From Halegenticoccus soli (lineage in GTDB: Archaea > Halobacteriota > Halobacteria > Halobacteriales > Haloferacaceae), in contig NZ_PEND01000001.1 in the NCBI RefSeq assembly GCF_002844195.1, positions 868,001 to 932,000 of the forward strand: a stretch of DNA of 64,000 bases. Direction: 5' to 3'. A program made the position numbers and the translations under genes. Under the pieces are notes generated by a model. That model was not told the origin of the DNA, ran no database searches, and saw nothing but the letters and a program-made list of their open reading frames with translations. Shown one piece after another: positions 34,384 through 42,690 of this stretch (positions are counted from its first letter, which is position 1; each line of letters begins with the position of its first letter).

Positions 34384-35310
34384 TCAGTCCACCGTCGCGC
34401 TCGACGCGCGGTCGAGGTAGTACACCGCGATTGAGGCGAACGCGAGGTCGAGCGCGAGGAGGACGGCGAGCGAGGGCAGGATCGTCTCCCAGGCCCAGCC
34501 GTCGAGAACCAGCGCCCGCGCGGCGTCGACGCCGTACGTGATCGGGTTGACGCCGCTTATCGCCCGGATCCACCCCGGCAGGATCTCGACCGGGAGGAAC
34601 GCCGAGCTGACGAACAAAAGCGGGAGCTGGAGGACGTTCGCGGCGATGATCGTCGCCTCGCTGTTCCGCGTCTTGATGGCGACGACGTTCGAGAAGGCCG
34701 TGAACCACACGGAGAAGACGATGGCGATGCCGACGATGGCGATCGCGCCGGGAAGGCCGGTGGCGATGCGCGCGCCGAGCAGCGTCCCGAGGCCGAGGAT
34801 GAGCGTCGCCTGCACCGAGATCCGAAGCACCTCCGACAGCGTCTTGCCGGCGAAGACGCCGACCCGGCTCATCGGCGAGACGAGCACCTTCTCGAACATC
34901 CCGTCCTCGATGTCCTGGACGAGCCCGATGCCGGAGGTCGCGGCGGCGACGAGCGCCACCTGGATCACGATCGCCGGCATCAGGAAGCTCACGTAGTCGA
35001 CGCCCCCGCCGCCGATCGCGCCGGTCGCGACCTGGCCGAACACCTCGGTGAAGAGCACGAGGAAGATCACCGGGTTGAGCAGCGAGACGACGAGCACGAA
35101 CGGGTTCCTGACCGCCTTCAGGTTCCACCGCTTGAAGTTGGTCCACACGTCGCCGAGGAACCCGTTTCCGGGTGCGGACCCTCGCGGCGACGCGACGGCG
35201 CTCCGGAGACGACCGGCGTCGCCGATTCCGGCCTCTCCGTCCCGTCTGTTCTCTCTGCCCTCGCCGCGCTTTCCGTTCTCTCCGCCCTCTCCGTCGCCTC
35301 CGCGGCTCAT
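34384..35310 (-). CDS. ABC-2 type transporter permease
   Basis: A 308-residue permease with six transmembrane segments after a roughly 65-residue Gly/Arg/Glu-rich N-terminus. The family ABC-2 signature lies around GLVQDIEDGMFEKVLVSPMS and the C-terminal helices. With the next gene it forms a two-component exporter of the DrrAB type; the substrate (drug, lipid or polysaccharide) is not identifiable. Its ATG overlaps the end of the ATPase gene (ATGA), so the ATPase is translated first. Confidence 0.9.
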   Translation of the reverse strand: MSRGGDGEGGENGKRGEGRENRRDGEAGIGDAGRLRSAVASPRGSAPGNGFLGDVWTNFKRWNLKAVRNPFVLVVSLLNPVIFLVLFTEVFGQVATGAIGGGGVDYVSFLMPAIVIQVALVAAATSGIGLVQDIEDGMFEKVLVSPMSRVGVFAGKTLSEVLRISVQATLILGLGTLLGARIATGLPGAIAIVGIAIVFSVWFTAFSNVVAIKTRNSEATIIAANVLQLPLLFVSSAFLPVEILPGWIRAISGVNPITYGVDAARALVLDGWAWETILPSLAVLLALDLAFASIAVYYLDRASSATVD

Positions 35311-36308
35311 CGGCCCCTCCCCCGCGAGTCACCCTCGGCCTCCGGCTCCGCGGTCTCGGGCTCCGCCTCCCCCGTGACGGCGAGGAACACGTCGTCGAGC
35401 GTCGGGGAGCGGACGTTGAATCCGGTGACGACGACGCCCGCGTCCCGGAGCGCGACGAGGAGGTCCGTGCCGAACCGCTTCGCCTCCGCCGAGGTGACGC
35501 TCAGGCCCGACTCGGTGGCGACGACGGCGGCGTTCCCGTCGAACAGCCCGGACCGTCGGGCGATCTCCGCCGCGCGGTCGGCGTCCGCGGACGCGGCCGG
35601 ATCCAGTTCGATCTCCAGGACGTCGCCGCCGACCCGCCGCTTCAGCTCCTCAGGCGACCCCGACGCGACGATCTCGCCGTTCAGGATGACCGAGATCTCC
35701 GAGCACAGCGCGTCCGCCTCCGCCAGGTACTGCGTCGTGAGGAAGACGGTCGTCCCCCGCGCGTTTATCTCGCGGAAGTACTCCCAGAGGCGGTTCCGCG
35801 CCTTCGGGTCGAGGCCGGTGGTCGGCTCGTCGAGGAAGACGATCGGCGGGCGGTGGACGAGGGCGGTCGCCACGTCCAGGCGCTTTTTCATCCCGCCGGA
35901 GAACGCCTTCGCGGGCTTGCCGCCCGCGTCGGCGAGGTCGACCAGGTCGAGCAGGTCGTCGATCCGCGAGCGCCGCTCCGCCCGCGGCACCCCGTAGGCC
36001 TCGCACGCGAACTTCACGTTCTCCCGCGCGGTGAGTTCGGGGTCGACGCTCGTCTCCTGGGCCATGTAGCCGATCGACCGTCTGACCGCCCGGGGGTTCG
36101 CGACGGCGTCGAATCCGTTCACCGCGACCCGGCCGCCGGTCGGGCGAAGCAGCGTCGCGAGGGCCTTGATCGTCGTTGTCTTGCCCGCGCCGTTGGGGCC
36201 GAGAAAGCCGAAGAACGCCCCCTCGGGGACCGTGAGATCGACGCCGCGGACCGCCTCCGTGCCGTCCGCGTAGGTGAGTTCGAGCCCCGTCGCGTCTATC
36301 GCGTTCAC
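35307..36308 (-). CDS. ABC transporter ATP-binding protein (DrrA/daunorubicin-type)
   Basis: A 333-residue ATPase. Walker A is GPNGAGKTT (37-45), the Q-loop MAQETSVDPELTARENV, the signature FSGGMKKRLDVA, Walker B VFLDEPTTGLDPKA, and the switch TTQYLAEAD replaces the common TTHYMEEA. The C-terminal 90 residues are the DrrA-type extension (EELKRRVGGDVLEIEL). Operon-coupled to the ABC-2 permease. The exported substrate is unknown. Confidence 0.95.
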   Translation of the reverse strand: MNAIDATGLELTYADGTEAVRGVDLTVPEGAFFGFLGPNGAGKTTTIKALATLLRPTGGRVAVNGFDAVANPRAVRRSIGYMAQETSVDPELTARENVKFACEAYGVPRAERRSRIDDLLDLVDLADAGGKPAKAFSGGMKKRLDVATALVHRPPIVFLDEPTTGLDPKARNRLWEYFREINARGTTVFLTTQYLAEADALCSEISVILNGEIVASGSPEELKRRVGGDVLEIELDPAASADADRAAEIARRSGLFDGNAAVVATESGLSVTSAEAKRFGTDLLVALRDAGVVVTGFNVRSPTLDDVFLAVTGEAEPETAEPEAEGDSRGRGR

Positions 36309-36472
36309 GCCGTATCCAGGGGCTGGGACGCAATAACGGCTCGCTGCGCGAGTTCGAAGTTACCAGGCGAGGCGGAAGTCGCTCCGGGACCCGAGGCCCC
36401 ACCCGGAATCGACCGTTCCTCTCGAACCCTCTCGGTGGACGGCTTATCCCCCGGCGGGTCGTAGAGGTACCG

Positions 36473-37102
36473 ATGAGACTCACGATCTTCGGCGCGAGCG
36501 GCCGGACGGGCCGCGCGCTCGTCGAACAGGCGCTCGCCGCCGGCCACCACGTGACGGCGTTCGTCCGGGATCCCGCGGCGTTCGACGCCGAACGCGAGCG
36601 ACTCGCCGTCGTCCGGGGCGACGTGCTCGACCCCGACGCGGTCGATCGGGCGGTCGACGGGGCTGACGCGGTGCTCAGCGCGCTCGGGCACGCGAAGGGG
36701 TCGCCGAACGACGTGCTCGCGGTCGCGGCGGACAACGTCGTCGAAGCGATGGAGGAACGCGGCGTTCCGCGGCTGATCGTCCTCTCGGGCGCGGCGGTGC
36801 GCACGAACAAGGGCCCCTCGTCGCTCGGCGGTCGGGCGATGACGGGGCTGATGAAGCTCGTCCCCGGCGACCTGCTGGCGGATTCGAAGCGGTACGTCCG
36901 GCGGGTCGCCGACAGCGACCTGGAGTGGGTCGTCGTCCGCGCCCCGCGGCTCACCGACGGCGAACACACGGGCGACTACCGCGTCGGCTACCTGAAGCTC
37001 GGGCCGCGCGCGACGGTGTCCCGCGCCGACGCGGCCGACTTCATGCTCGGACAGATCCGAAGCGACGAGTGGGTCGGCGAGATGCCGATGGTCGCGCGCT
37101 GA
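36473..37102 (+). CDS. NAD(P)-binding SDR-like protein (NmrA/BVR-B type)
   Basis: A 209-residue Rossmann protein starting MRLTIFGASGRTGRALVEQA with the G-x-x-G-x-x-G-type dinucleotide motif, followed by RGDVLDPDAVDRAVDGADAV and LIVLSGAAVR. This is the size and pattern of flavin/biliverdin reductase-like or NmrA-like atypical SDRs. The active-site Tyr-Lys pair of classical SDRs is not obvious. A TATA-like GGCTTATCCC is 22-31 nt upstream. A decayed second SDR-like gene follows immediately. Confidence 0.88.
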   Translation: MRLTIFGASGRTGRALVEQALAAGHHVTAFVRDPAAFDAERERLAVVRGDVLDPDAVDRAVDGADAVLSALGHAKGSPNDVLAVAADNVVEAMEERGVPRLIVLSGAAVRTNKGPSSLGGRAMTGLMKLVPGDLLADSKRYVRRVADSDLEWVVVRAPRLTDGEHTGDYRVGYLKLGPRATVSRADAADFMLGQIRSDEWVGEMPMVAR

Positions 37103-37103
37103 G

Positions 37104-37270
37104 ATGACCGGGAGACGCGTACTCGTGATCGGCGCGACCGGGTGACCGCGGACGCGGAGCGCGCGCTCGGCCGGCCGCCGACCTCGTTGCGCGCCTTCGC
37201 CGCCGACTACCGCGAGACGTGGATCTCCGGGCGGGACGGGCGGAGCCGCGATCGGTGCGACGACCGGTGA
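37104..37270 (+). pseudogene. Remnant of an NAD(P)-binding (NmrA-like) gene, internally deleted
   Basis: Two bases after the intact SDR-like gene an ATG opens a frame reading [13 protein letters not shown] and then stops, exactly at the glycine-rich nucleotide-binding loop. Directly after, in another frame, comes [20 protein letters not shown], which looks like the C-terminal segment of an NmrA-like protein. The simplest reading is that the middle of the gene was deleted and the ends joined out of frame. Confidence 0.65.
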
Positions 37271-37317
37271 CGCGGGGGTTACCGGGGCTTCATGCGGATC
37301 GCGTGCGCAGCAGTACC

Positions 37318-37524
37318 ATGGCCGACCGGTGTCCCTACCTGGAGTATCGCCGCGAGAGCGGGGGAAAGCGATTCGAGACGGAGCGGGCGTACTGCACCGC
37401 CGCCGAGGCGTTCGTCCAGCCGATGCGGGCGGACGTCTGCAACGATCGGTACGGCCTGGGCCACGCGACCGACTGCGAGATCTTCCTCGAAGCCGAAGCG
37501 GGGACCGACGCGGGACGGGACTGA
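37318..37524 (+). CDS. Small four-cysteine protein
   Basis: A 68-residue acidic protein with four cysteines at 5, 26, 41 and 53 ([28 protein letters not shown]). This spacing is not a zinc ribbon, but the four could ligate a metal or Fe-S cluster. The ATG is preceded by CAGTACC. It lies four bases before the beta-keto-acid cleavage enzyme gene and is probably co-transcribed. I know similar small haloarchaeal proteins but no function. Confidence 0.65.
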   Translation: MADRCPYLEYRRESGGKRFETERAYCTAAEAFVQPMRADVCNDRYGLGHATDCEIFLEAEAGTDAGRD

Positions 37525-37528
37525 CCCG

Positions 37529-38365
37529 ATGGCCTACGACGACTACCTCGACGGGAAGCCGGTGATCGTCACCGCCGCGCTCACCGGCGGCGTTCACGGC
37601 AAGGAGGCGCACCCGAACCTCCCCGAGACGCCGGCGGAGATCGGCGACGCCGCGGCCGCCTGCGAGGCCGCGGGGGCGAGCATCGTCCACCTCCACGCCC
37701 GTCGGGACAACGGCGAGCGGGCGTTCGACGCCGAACGGTTCCAGGCGGTGACCGACGCGGTCCGCGAGCGGGCGGACGACGTGATCGTCCAGCACTCGAC
37801 CGGCGGGACCGGCGTCCCGACCGACCTCCGGGCCCAGCCCCTCCGGACCGATCCGGCCCCCGAGACGGCGTCGCTCGACATGGGGCCGCTGAACCGGTAC
37901 GACCGGCTGACGAGCGAGAACACGCGGGCGACGGTCCGGACCCTGCGCGGCGAGATGCGCGAGCGGGGTATCAAACCCGAGCTGGAGGTGTTCAACGACG
38001 GCCACCTGAACGAGGCGCTCCGGATCGTCGACGACCTGGCGGAGCCGCCGTACCTCAACCTCATCTTCGGGCCGGGAACGCTGTCGCTTCCGCACCCTCG
38101 ATCCCTCCTGACCCTCGTCGAGTCGCTCCCGGCCGGCGCGGAGTTCAACGTCCTCGGGTTCGGCCGGCACCAGCTCCCGCTGACGACGCTGTCCGTGCTC
38201 CTCGGGGGGCACGTCCGCGTGGGCCTGGAGGACAACCTCTACTACCGACGGGGCGAACTGGCCGAGAGCAACGCGCAGCTGGTCGAGCGCGCGGTTCGGA
38301 TCGCCGAGACGCTCGGACGGCCGGTCGCGTCGCCGGCGGAGGCGCGAGAGATCATCAAAATCTGA
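37529..38365 (+). CDS. Beta-keto acid cleavage enzyme (BKACE, DUF849 family)
   Basis: A 278-residue TIM-barrel enzyme that condenses a beta-keto acid with acetyl-CoA and splits it to acetoacetate plus a new acyl-CoA, as in 3-keto-5-aminohexanoate cleavage. Zinc ligands are H54 and H56 (VHLHAR) and E234 (VGLEDNLYY). TAALTGGVHG at the N-terminus and MGPLNRYDR in the middle match the family. The actual beta-keto acid is unknown because BKACE specificities are broad. A small four-Cys gene lies just upstream. Confidence 0.9.
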   Translation: MAYDDYLDGKPVIVTAALTGGVHGKEAHPNLPETPAEIGDAAAACEAAGASIVHLHARRDNGERAFDAERFQAVTDAVRERADDVIVQHSTGGTGVPTDLRAQPLRTDPAPETASLDMGPLNRYDRLTSENTRATVRTLRGEMRERGIKPELEVFNDGHLNEALRIVDDLAEPPYLNLIFGPGTLSLPHPRSLLTLVESLPAGAEFNVLGFGRHQLPLTTLSVLLGGHVRVGLEDNLYYRRGELAESNAQLVERAVRIAETLGRPVASPAEAREIIKI

Positions 38366-38540
38366 CACGGATTCCGGCGAGCCGGCCCGACCCGCCCGTT
38401 TCGTAAGCCGGATCCGCAGTCGGAAACCCGCGCGGGCGGCGTTTTCGTGACGCTTAAGTAGGCAACCTGTGTTAGATCGAATGCGTACACTGTAGGGGCG
38501 ACGGGTCCCGAGTCCGGAAGGGCGACGATGTGCAAGCAGT
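38366..38540. promoter_or_regulatory. Promoter region of the tRNA-Ser/uS13 operon
   Basis: CTTAAGTA near 38452-38459 is a good TATA-box candidate and would start transcription about 60 nt before the tRNA. No protein-coding frame is supported in this spacer. Confidence 0.5.
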
Positions 38541-38625
38541 GTTGCGGTAGCCAAGCCTGGCCCAAGGCGCTGGGTTGCTAACTCAGTGGCGTCAAGCCTC
38601 CGGGGTTCGAATCCCCGCCGCAACG
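38541..38625 (+). tRNA. tRNA-Ser (GCT anticodon)
   Basis: An 85-nt class II tRNA. The acceptor stem GTTGCGG pairs with CCGCAAC, the anticodon loop TTGCTAA gives GCT, the variable arm has a GGC/GCC stem, and the T arm is CGGGG-TTCGAAT-CCCCG. CCA is not encoded. It reads AGC/AGU serine codons. It sits 18 nt before the uS13 gene, so it is likely processed from the ribosomal operon transcript. Confidence 0.96.
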
Positions 38626-38643
38626 CTTTCACACCATTCAGCC

Positions 38644-39159
38644 ATGAGTTCAGAAGAACCACAGGACGGCTCGCCGGAGGAGGACGAGGACCTCCGCTAC
38701 TTCGTCCGCATCGGGACGACGGACCTCGATGGGACGAAGTCGGTCGAGCGCAGTCTCACAGACATGAAGGGTATCGGCAAGCGCACGGCGCGCATCGTTG
38801 CCGACACCGCGGGCGTGGACCGAACCGCGACGTTCGGTCGCCTCTCCGACGAGGAGATCGACGCCGTCGTCGACGTCGTCGAGAACCTCGACGACCACGC
38901 CCCGGAGTGGCTCATCAACCGCCGGAACGACTTCTACACCGGCGACACGAGCCACGAGATCGGCAGCGACCTCGAACAGACGCGCCGGCAGGACATAAAC
39001 CGGATGCAGATGATCAACTCCTACAAGGGCGTCCGACACAAGCGCGGCCAGAAGGTCCGCGGGCAGCGCACGAAGTCCACCGGGCGCAGCGAGGGGACCA
39101 TCGGCGTCAACGTCGAGGCGATCAAGGAGGAGGCCGCCGAGGGCGGTGAGGACGAATGA
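38644..39159 (+). CDS. rps13: 30S ribosomal protein uS13
   Basis: A 171-residue archaeal uS13 of the small-subunit head that contacts the large subunit and P-site tRNA. After an acidic Ser/Glu start ([17 protein letters not shown]), the core is [20 protein letters not shown] with [14 protein letters not shown]. The C-terminus carries the basic [18 protein letters not shown]. The chosen ATG lies 18 nt after the tRNA. It is followed by uS4 in an ATGA overlap, the usual archaeal order uS13-uS4-uS11-Rpo3. Confidence 0.97.
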   Translation: MSSEEPQDGSPEEDEDLRYFVRIGTTDLDGTKSVERSLTDMKGIGKRTARIVADTAGVDRTATFGRLSDEEIDAVVDVVENLDDHAPEWLINRRNDFYTGDTSHEIGSDLEQTRRQDINRMQMINSYKGVRHKRGQKVRGQRTKSTGRSEGTIGVNVEAIKEEAAEGGEDE

Positions 39160-39683
39160 CGACGGGGCACAACACCAAGTTCTACGAGACCCCGAACCAC
39201 CCCTTCCAGGGCGAGCGCATCGCCCAGGAGGCGGATCTCCTCGACCGCTACGGCCTCAAGAACAAGGAGGAGCTGTGGCGCGCGCAGTCGCAGCTGCGCA
39301 ACTTCCGCCGCGAGGCCCGACGCCTGCTCGGGAACGCCCAGGGGGACACCGAGGCCGCGGCGGCCGCCGGCGCGGACTTCCTCGCCAAGCTGCGGCGCAT
39401 CGGCATCCTCGACGAGGACGACGACATCAGCGAGATCCTGTCGCTCGACGTGACGGACCTGCTGGAGCGCCGCCTCCAGACCGTCGCCTACCGGAAGGGG
39501 CTGGCGAACACGCCCAAACAGGCGCGCCAGTTCATCACCCACGGGCACGTCACCGTCGACGGCGCCCGGGTGACAGTCCCGTCGAAGAAGGTCGAGGTAG
39601 ACGAGGAGAACACCGTGAGCTTCGACGAGAACAGCCCGCTCGCGGACGAACTGCACCCCGAACGCGCGGAGGCGCAGGAGTAA
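39156..39683 (+). CDS. rps4: 30S ribosomal protein uS4
   Basis: A 175-residue archaeal uS4, a primary 16S rRNA-binding assembly protein. The S4 RNA-binding domain is seen in [20 protein letters not shown] followed by [17 protein letters not shown]. It lacks the zinc-binding cysteines of some homologues. The start overlaps the uS13 stop by four bases. Confidence 0.97.
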   Translation: MTTGHNTKFYETPNHPFQGERIAQEADLLDRYGLKNKEELWRAQSQLRNFRREARRLLGNAQGDTEAAAAAGADFLAKLRRIGILDEDDDISEILSLDVTDLLERRLQTVAYRKGLANTPKQARQFITHGHVTVDGARVTVPSKKVEVDEENTVSFDENSPLADELHPERAEAQE

Positions 39684-39689
39684 CCACCA

Positions 39690-40079
39690 ATGAGCGAATC
39701 CGAAGACGGAAAGTGGGGAATCGCCCACGTCCACGCATCGTTCAACAACACGCTCATCACGGTCACGGACCAGACCGGCGCCGAGACGATCGCGAAGTCC
39801 TCCGGCGGGTCGGTCGTCAAGCAGAACCGTGACGAGGCGTCGCCGTACGCGGCGATGCAGATGGCGGACTCGATCGCGGAGGAAGTGAAGGCCGCCGGCA
39901 TCACGGGGCTGCACGTCCGCGTCCGCGGGCCGGGCGGCAACGGCAACAAGAGTCCGGGGCCGGGCGCGCAGGCGACGATCCGCGCGCTGGCCCGCGCCGG
40001 CATCGAGATCGGCCGCATCGAGGACGTGACGCCGATCCCGCACGACGGGACCCGCGCCCCCAAGAACAAGCGACTGTAG
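39690..40079 (+). CDS. rps11: 30S ribosomal protein uS11
   Basis: A 129-residue uS11 of the small-subunit platform. The family core is [20 protein letters not shown], followed by [15 protein letters not shown] and the C-terminal [18 protein letters not shown]. It lies six bases after uS4 and three before the RNA polymerase gene. Confidence 0.97.
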   Translation: MSESEDGKWGIAHVHASFNNTLITVTDQTGAETIAKSSGGSVVKQNRDEASPYAAMQMADSIAEEVKAAGITGLHVRVRGPGGNGNKSPGPGAQATIRALARAGIEIGRIEDVTPIPHDGTRAPKNKRL

Positions 40080-40082
40080 ACC

Positions 40083-40832
40083 ATGGCGGAAGAATTCGAC
40101 GTCGAGTTCATCGAACGCGGCGACCGGAGCGCCCGCTTTCTCGTCCGGGGGCTGACCCCGGCGTTCGCCAACGGCATCCGGCGGGCGATGATCGCCGACG
40201 TGCCGACGCTGTCGATCGACACCGTCCGGTTCATCGAGAACACGTCGGTGATGTTCGACGAGATGATCGCGCTGCGGCTGGGGCTCATCCCCCTGACGAC
40301 GCCCCTCGACGACTTCGAGGTGGGCGAGACGGTCACGCTCGCGCTCGATGTCGAAGGGCCGGCCACGGCGTACTCCGGCGACATCCAGTCGTCGGTCCCG
40401 GAGGTCCAGCCCGCCGACGAGAACGTCCCCATCATCGAGCTAAAACAGGGACAGCGCCTCGAGTTCGAGGCCGACGCGGTGCTCGACTCCGGAAAGACCC
40501 ACGCCAAACACCAGGGCGGGGTCGCGGTCGGCTACCGCCACCTCCAGCGGGTCGAAGTCGTCGGCGACGCCGGCGAGTTCGAAGAGCAGGAACCGAACAT
40601 CCTCCGCGGGGTCATCGAGACCGAGGACGGCGAACTCGTCAACGCGGACGAGTTCGGCAACGACCTCACGCAGCGATACCCCGGCAAGGAGGTCGAAGTG
40701 CACGACGTGCCCGGCGCGTTCGTCTTCCACGTGGAGACGGACGGGTCGTTCAGCGTCGACGAACTGGTCCTGCGCGCGATCGAGTCGCTCGATCTGCGCG
40801 CGGCGGAACTGGAAGAGAAAGTACGCGTCTGA
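40083..40832 (+). CDS. rpo3: DNA-directed RNA polymerase subunit Rpo3 (RpoD)
   Basis: A 249-residue archaeal alpha-like subunit (D) that with Rpo11 nucleates polymerase assembly. The dimerisation motif [19 protein letters not shown] and the [14 protein letters not shown] segment are conserved. There is no cysteine in the whole protein, so the Fe-S cluster domain present in several archaeal D subunits cannot form a cluster here. It closes the uS13 operon; a UUCG-looped hairpin follows. Confidence 0.96.
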   Translation: MAEEFDVEFIERGDRSARFLVRGLTPAFANGIRRAMIADVPTLSIDTVRFIENTSVMFDEMIALRLGLIPLTTPLDDFEVGETVTLALDVEGPATAYSGDIQSSVPEVQPADENVPIIELKQGQRLEFEADAVLDSGKTHAKHQGGVAVGYRHLQRVEVVGDAGEFEEQEPNILRGVIETEDGELVNADEFGNDLTQRYPGKEVEVHDVPGAFVFHVETDGSFSVDELVLRAIESLDLRAAELEEKVRV

Positions 40833-40891
40833 ACCGCACCCATGACCCCTTCACCGACCCTCCGACGTTCGCCCGCGCCGCGAGCGGCGGT

Positions 40892-40909
40892 GCCCGGCTT
40901 CGGCCGGGC
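40892..40909. terminator. GCCCGGC-TTCG-GCCGGGC hairpin after rpo3
   Basis: A perfect seven-bp stem with a cUUCGg tetraloop, exceptionally stable in RNA, 60 nt after the rpo3 stop and about 100 nt before the tRNA-Leu. It could mark the 3' end of the uS13 operon or protect it. No U-run follows. Confidence 0.45.
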
Positions 40910-41007
40910 GGCCGCCCCGCGAACGCCGGCGAGAGCTGGCGCGGCGGCCGTCGATCGCGGTCGGACCGAAAGTGGTTTGAAGGGGCGGGCGGTACAGCAA
41001 CGTGCGT

Positions 41008-41092
41008 GCAGGGATAGCCAAGTTTGGCCAACGGCGCAGCGTTCAGGGCGCTGTCTCATAGGAGTCCGCAGGTTCAAATCCTGCTCCCTGCA
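41008..41092 (+). tRNA. tRNA-Leu (CAG anticodon)
   Basis: An 85-nt class II tRNA. Acceptor GCAGGGA pairs with TCCCTGC, anticodon stem CAGCG/CGCTG encloses TTCAGGG (CAG), the variable arm has CTC/GAG, and the T arm is GCAGG-TTCAAAT-CCTGC with discriminator A. It heads the eL18-uL13-uS9 operon, as described for Haloarcula. A TATA-like GGTTTGAAG lies about 30-38 nt upstream. Confidence 0.96.
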
Positions 41093-41116
41093 CTCCCTTT
41101 TTCAGGAGGTCACATC

Positions 41117-41467
41117 ATGAGTAAGACGAATCCGAGACTCAACAGTCTCATCGCCGAGCTGAAGGCGGCCTCGCGCGAGTCCGGTGCCGGCGTCTGGCAG
41201 GACGTAGCGAACCGCCTCGAAAAGCCCCGGCGCACCCACGCGGAAGTCAACCTCGGCCGTATCGAACGGTACGCCAGGGAGGACGAAACCGTGATCGTCC
41301 CCGGCAAGGTGCTGGGGAGCGGTGTGCTGCAGAAGAACGTCACCGTCGCCGCCGTCGACTTCTCCGAGACCGCTCGGAAGAAGATCGAGCAGGTCGGCGA
41401 GGTGGTGGCGCTGGAACAGCTAGCCGAACAGAATCCCGACGGATCGAACGTGCGGGTGATTCGATGA
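41117..41467 (+). CDS. rpl18e: 50S ribosomal protein eL18
   Basis: A 116-residue archaeal/eukaryotic-type large-subunit protein. The core is [37 protein letters not shown] and [13 protein letters not shown]-like ([13 protein letters not shown]). A strong Shine-Dalgarno (GGAGGT) seven bases before the ATG fixes the start, 24 nt after the tRNA-Leu. Its end overlaps the uL13 start. Confidence 0.96.
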   Translation: MSKTNPRLNSLIAELKAASRESGAGVWQDVANRLEKPRRTHAEVNLGRIERYAREDETVIVPGKVLGSGVLQKNVTVAAVDFSETARKKIEQVGEVVALEQLAEQNPDGSNVRVIR

Positions 41468-41901
41468 GCCTGGCCGAATTCGACGCGGACGTCGTCGTCG
41501 ACGCCCGCGACTGCATCATGGGTCGCGTCGCGAGCGAGGTCGCCCAGCGCGCGCTCGACGGCGAGCGCGTGGCGGTCATCAACGCCGAGCGGGCGGTCAT
41601 CACGGGGAGCGATGACGACGTGATGGGCGTCTACCGCAAGCGCGCGGAGCTCGGGTCGGACCGGGGGCCGTACTACCCGAAGCGTCCGGACGGCATCTTC
41701 AAGCGCGCCGTCCGCGGGATGCTCCCGTACAAGACGCCCCGCGGGCGCGAGGCGTTCGAGAACGTCCGCGTCTACGTCGGCAACCCGTTCGACGAGGACG
41801 GCGAAGTGCTCGAGGGGACGTCGCTGGATCGGCTGTCGAGCATCAGGTTCCTCTCCCTCGGGGAGATCAGCGAGAAACTGGGTGCTAACGTCACATGGTA
41901 A
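41464..41901 (+). CDS. rpl13: 50S ribosomal protein uL13
   Basis: A 145-residue uL13. Typical archaeal motifs are [36 protein letters not shown] and [20 protein letters not shown]. The ATG overlaps the eL18 stop (ATGA); its own 3' end overlaps uS9 by seven bases. Confidence 0.97.
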   Translation: MSLAEFDADVVVDARDCIMGRVASEVAQRALDGERVAVINAERAVITGSDDDVMGVYRKRAELGSDRGPYYPKRPDGIFKRAVRGMLPYKTPRGREAFENVRVYVGNPFDEDGEVLEGTSLDRLSSIRFLSLGEISEKLGANVTW

Positions 41902-42293
41902 CCAACACGAGCGGCAAGAAAAAGACGGCCGTCGCCCGCGCCACCGTTCGCGACGGGGCCGGCCGCATCCGAATCAACTCCCAGCCGGTCGAGCTGGTCG
42001 AACCGGAGCTGTCGCGGCTGAAGATGCTGGAGCCGTTCCGCATCGCCGGCGACGACCTGCGCGACAAGGTCGACGTCGACGTGCGCGTCGACGGCGGCGG
42101 CTTCAGCGGTCAGGCCGACGCGGCCCGGACGGCCATCGCCCGCGGGCTGGTGCAGCACCTCAACGACGCGGAGCTCCGCGACGCGTACATGGAGTTCGAC
42201 CGGTCGCTGCTCGTCAACGACGTGCGGCAGTCCGAGCCGAAGAAGTGGGGCGGCCCCGGCGCCCGCGCGCGGTACCAGAAGTCCTACCGCTGA
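41895..42293 (+). CDS. rps9: 30S ribosomal protein uS9
   Basis: A 132-residue uS9 whose C-terminal tail contacts P-site tRNA. The N-terminus [20 protein letters not shown] and the C-terminal [17 protein letters not shown] are diagnostic. The start lies inside the end of uL13, indicating coupled translation. Confidence 0.97.
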   Translation: MVTNTSGKKKTAVARATVRDGAGRIRINSQPVELVEPELSRLKMLEPFRIAGDDLRDKVDVDVRVDGGGFSGQADAARTAIARGLVQHLNDAELRDAYMEFDRSLLVNDVRQSEPKKWGGPGARARYQKSYR

Positions 42294-42305
42294 GGTGATC
42301 CAGTC

Positions 42306-42500
42306 ATGATGATTCCCGTCCGGTGTTTCACCTGCGGCAACGTGGTCGCGGAGCACTGGGAGGAGTTCAAAGCGCGCGCCCGAGACGGCGACGAGGACCC
42401 GGAGGCGGTGCTCGACGACCTCGGCGTCAACCGCTACTGCTGCCGCCGGATGATGGTGTCGCACAAGGACCTCGTCGACGTGGTGTCCCCCTACCAGTGA
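42306..42500 (+). CDS. rpo10: DNA-directed RNA polymerase subunit Rpo10 (RpoN)
   Basis: A 64-residue zinc-binding subunit with the atypical CxxC...CC site: C7, C10 (RCFTCGNV) and C45, C46 (RYCCRRM). It stabilises the Rpo3-Rpo11 platform. Position between uS9 and Rpo6 is standard for archaea. Confidence 0.97.
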   Translation: MMIPVRCFTCGNVVAEHWEEFKARARDGDEDPEAVLDDLGVNRYCCRRMMVSHKDLVDVVSPYQ

Positions 42501-42501
42501 G

Positions 42502-42690
42502 ATGATCGGGCAACGCTACAACCGCTACGAGAAGGCACGGATCCTCGGGGCGCGGGCCCTGCAGGTGTCCTACGGCGCGCCGGTGCTGATCGAGACGGAT
42601 CAGACGGAGCCGATACTCATCGCCGCGGAGGAGTACGACGCCGGCGTCCTGCCGTTCACGGTCAAACGGGAGAGCAAACGACAGAGATGA
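42502..42690 (+). CDS. rpo6: DNA-directed RNA polymerase subunit Rpo6 (RpoK)
   Basis: A 62-residue omega/RPB6-like subunit. It keeps the conserved [20 protein letters not shown] region and LPFTVKRE at the C-terminus. The acidic N-terminal tail of eukaryotic RPB6 is absent. It starts one base after Rpo10 and overlaps the enolase start. Confidence 0.95.
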   Translation: MIGQRYNRYEKARILGARALQVSYGAPVLIETDQTEPILIAAEEYDAGVLPFTVKRESKRQR

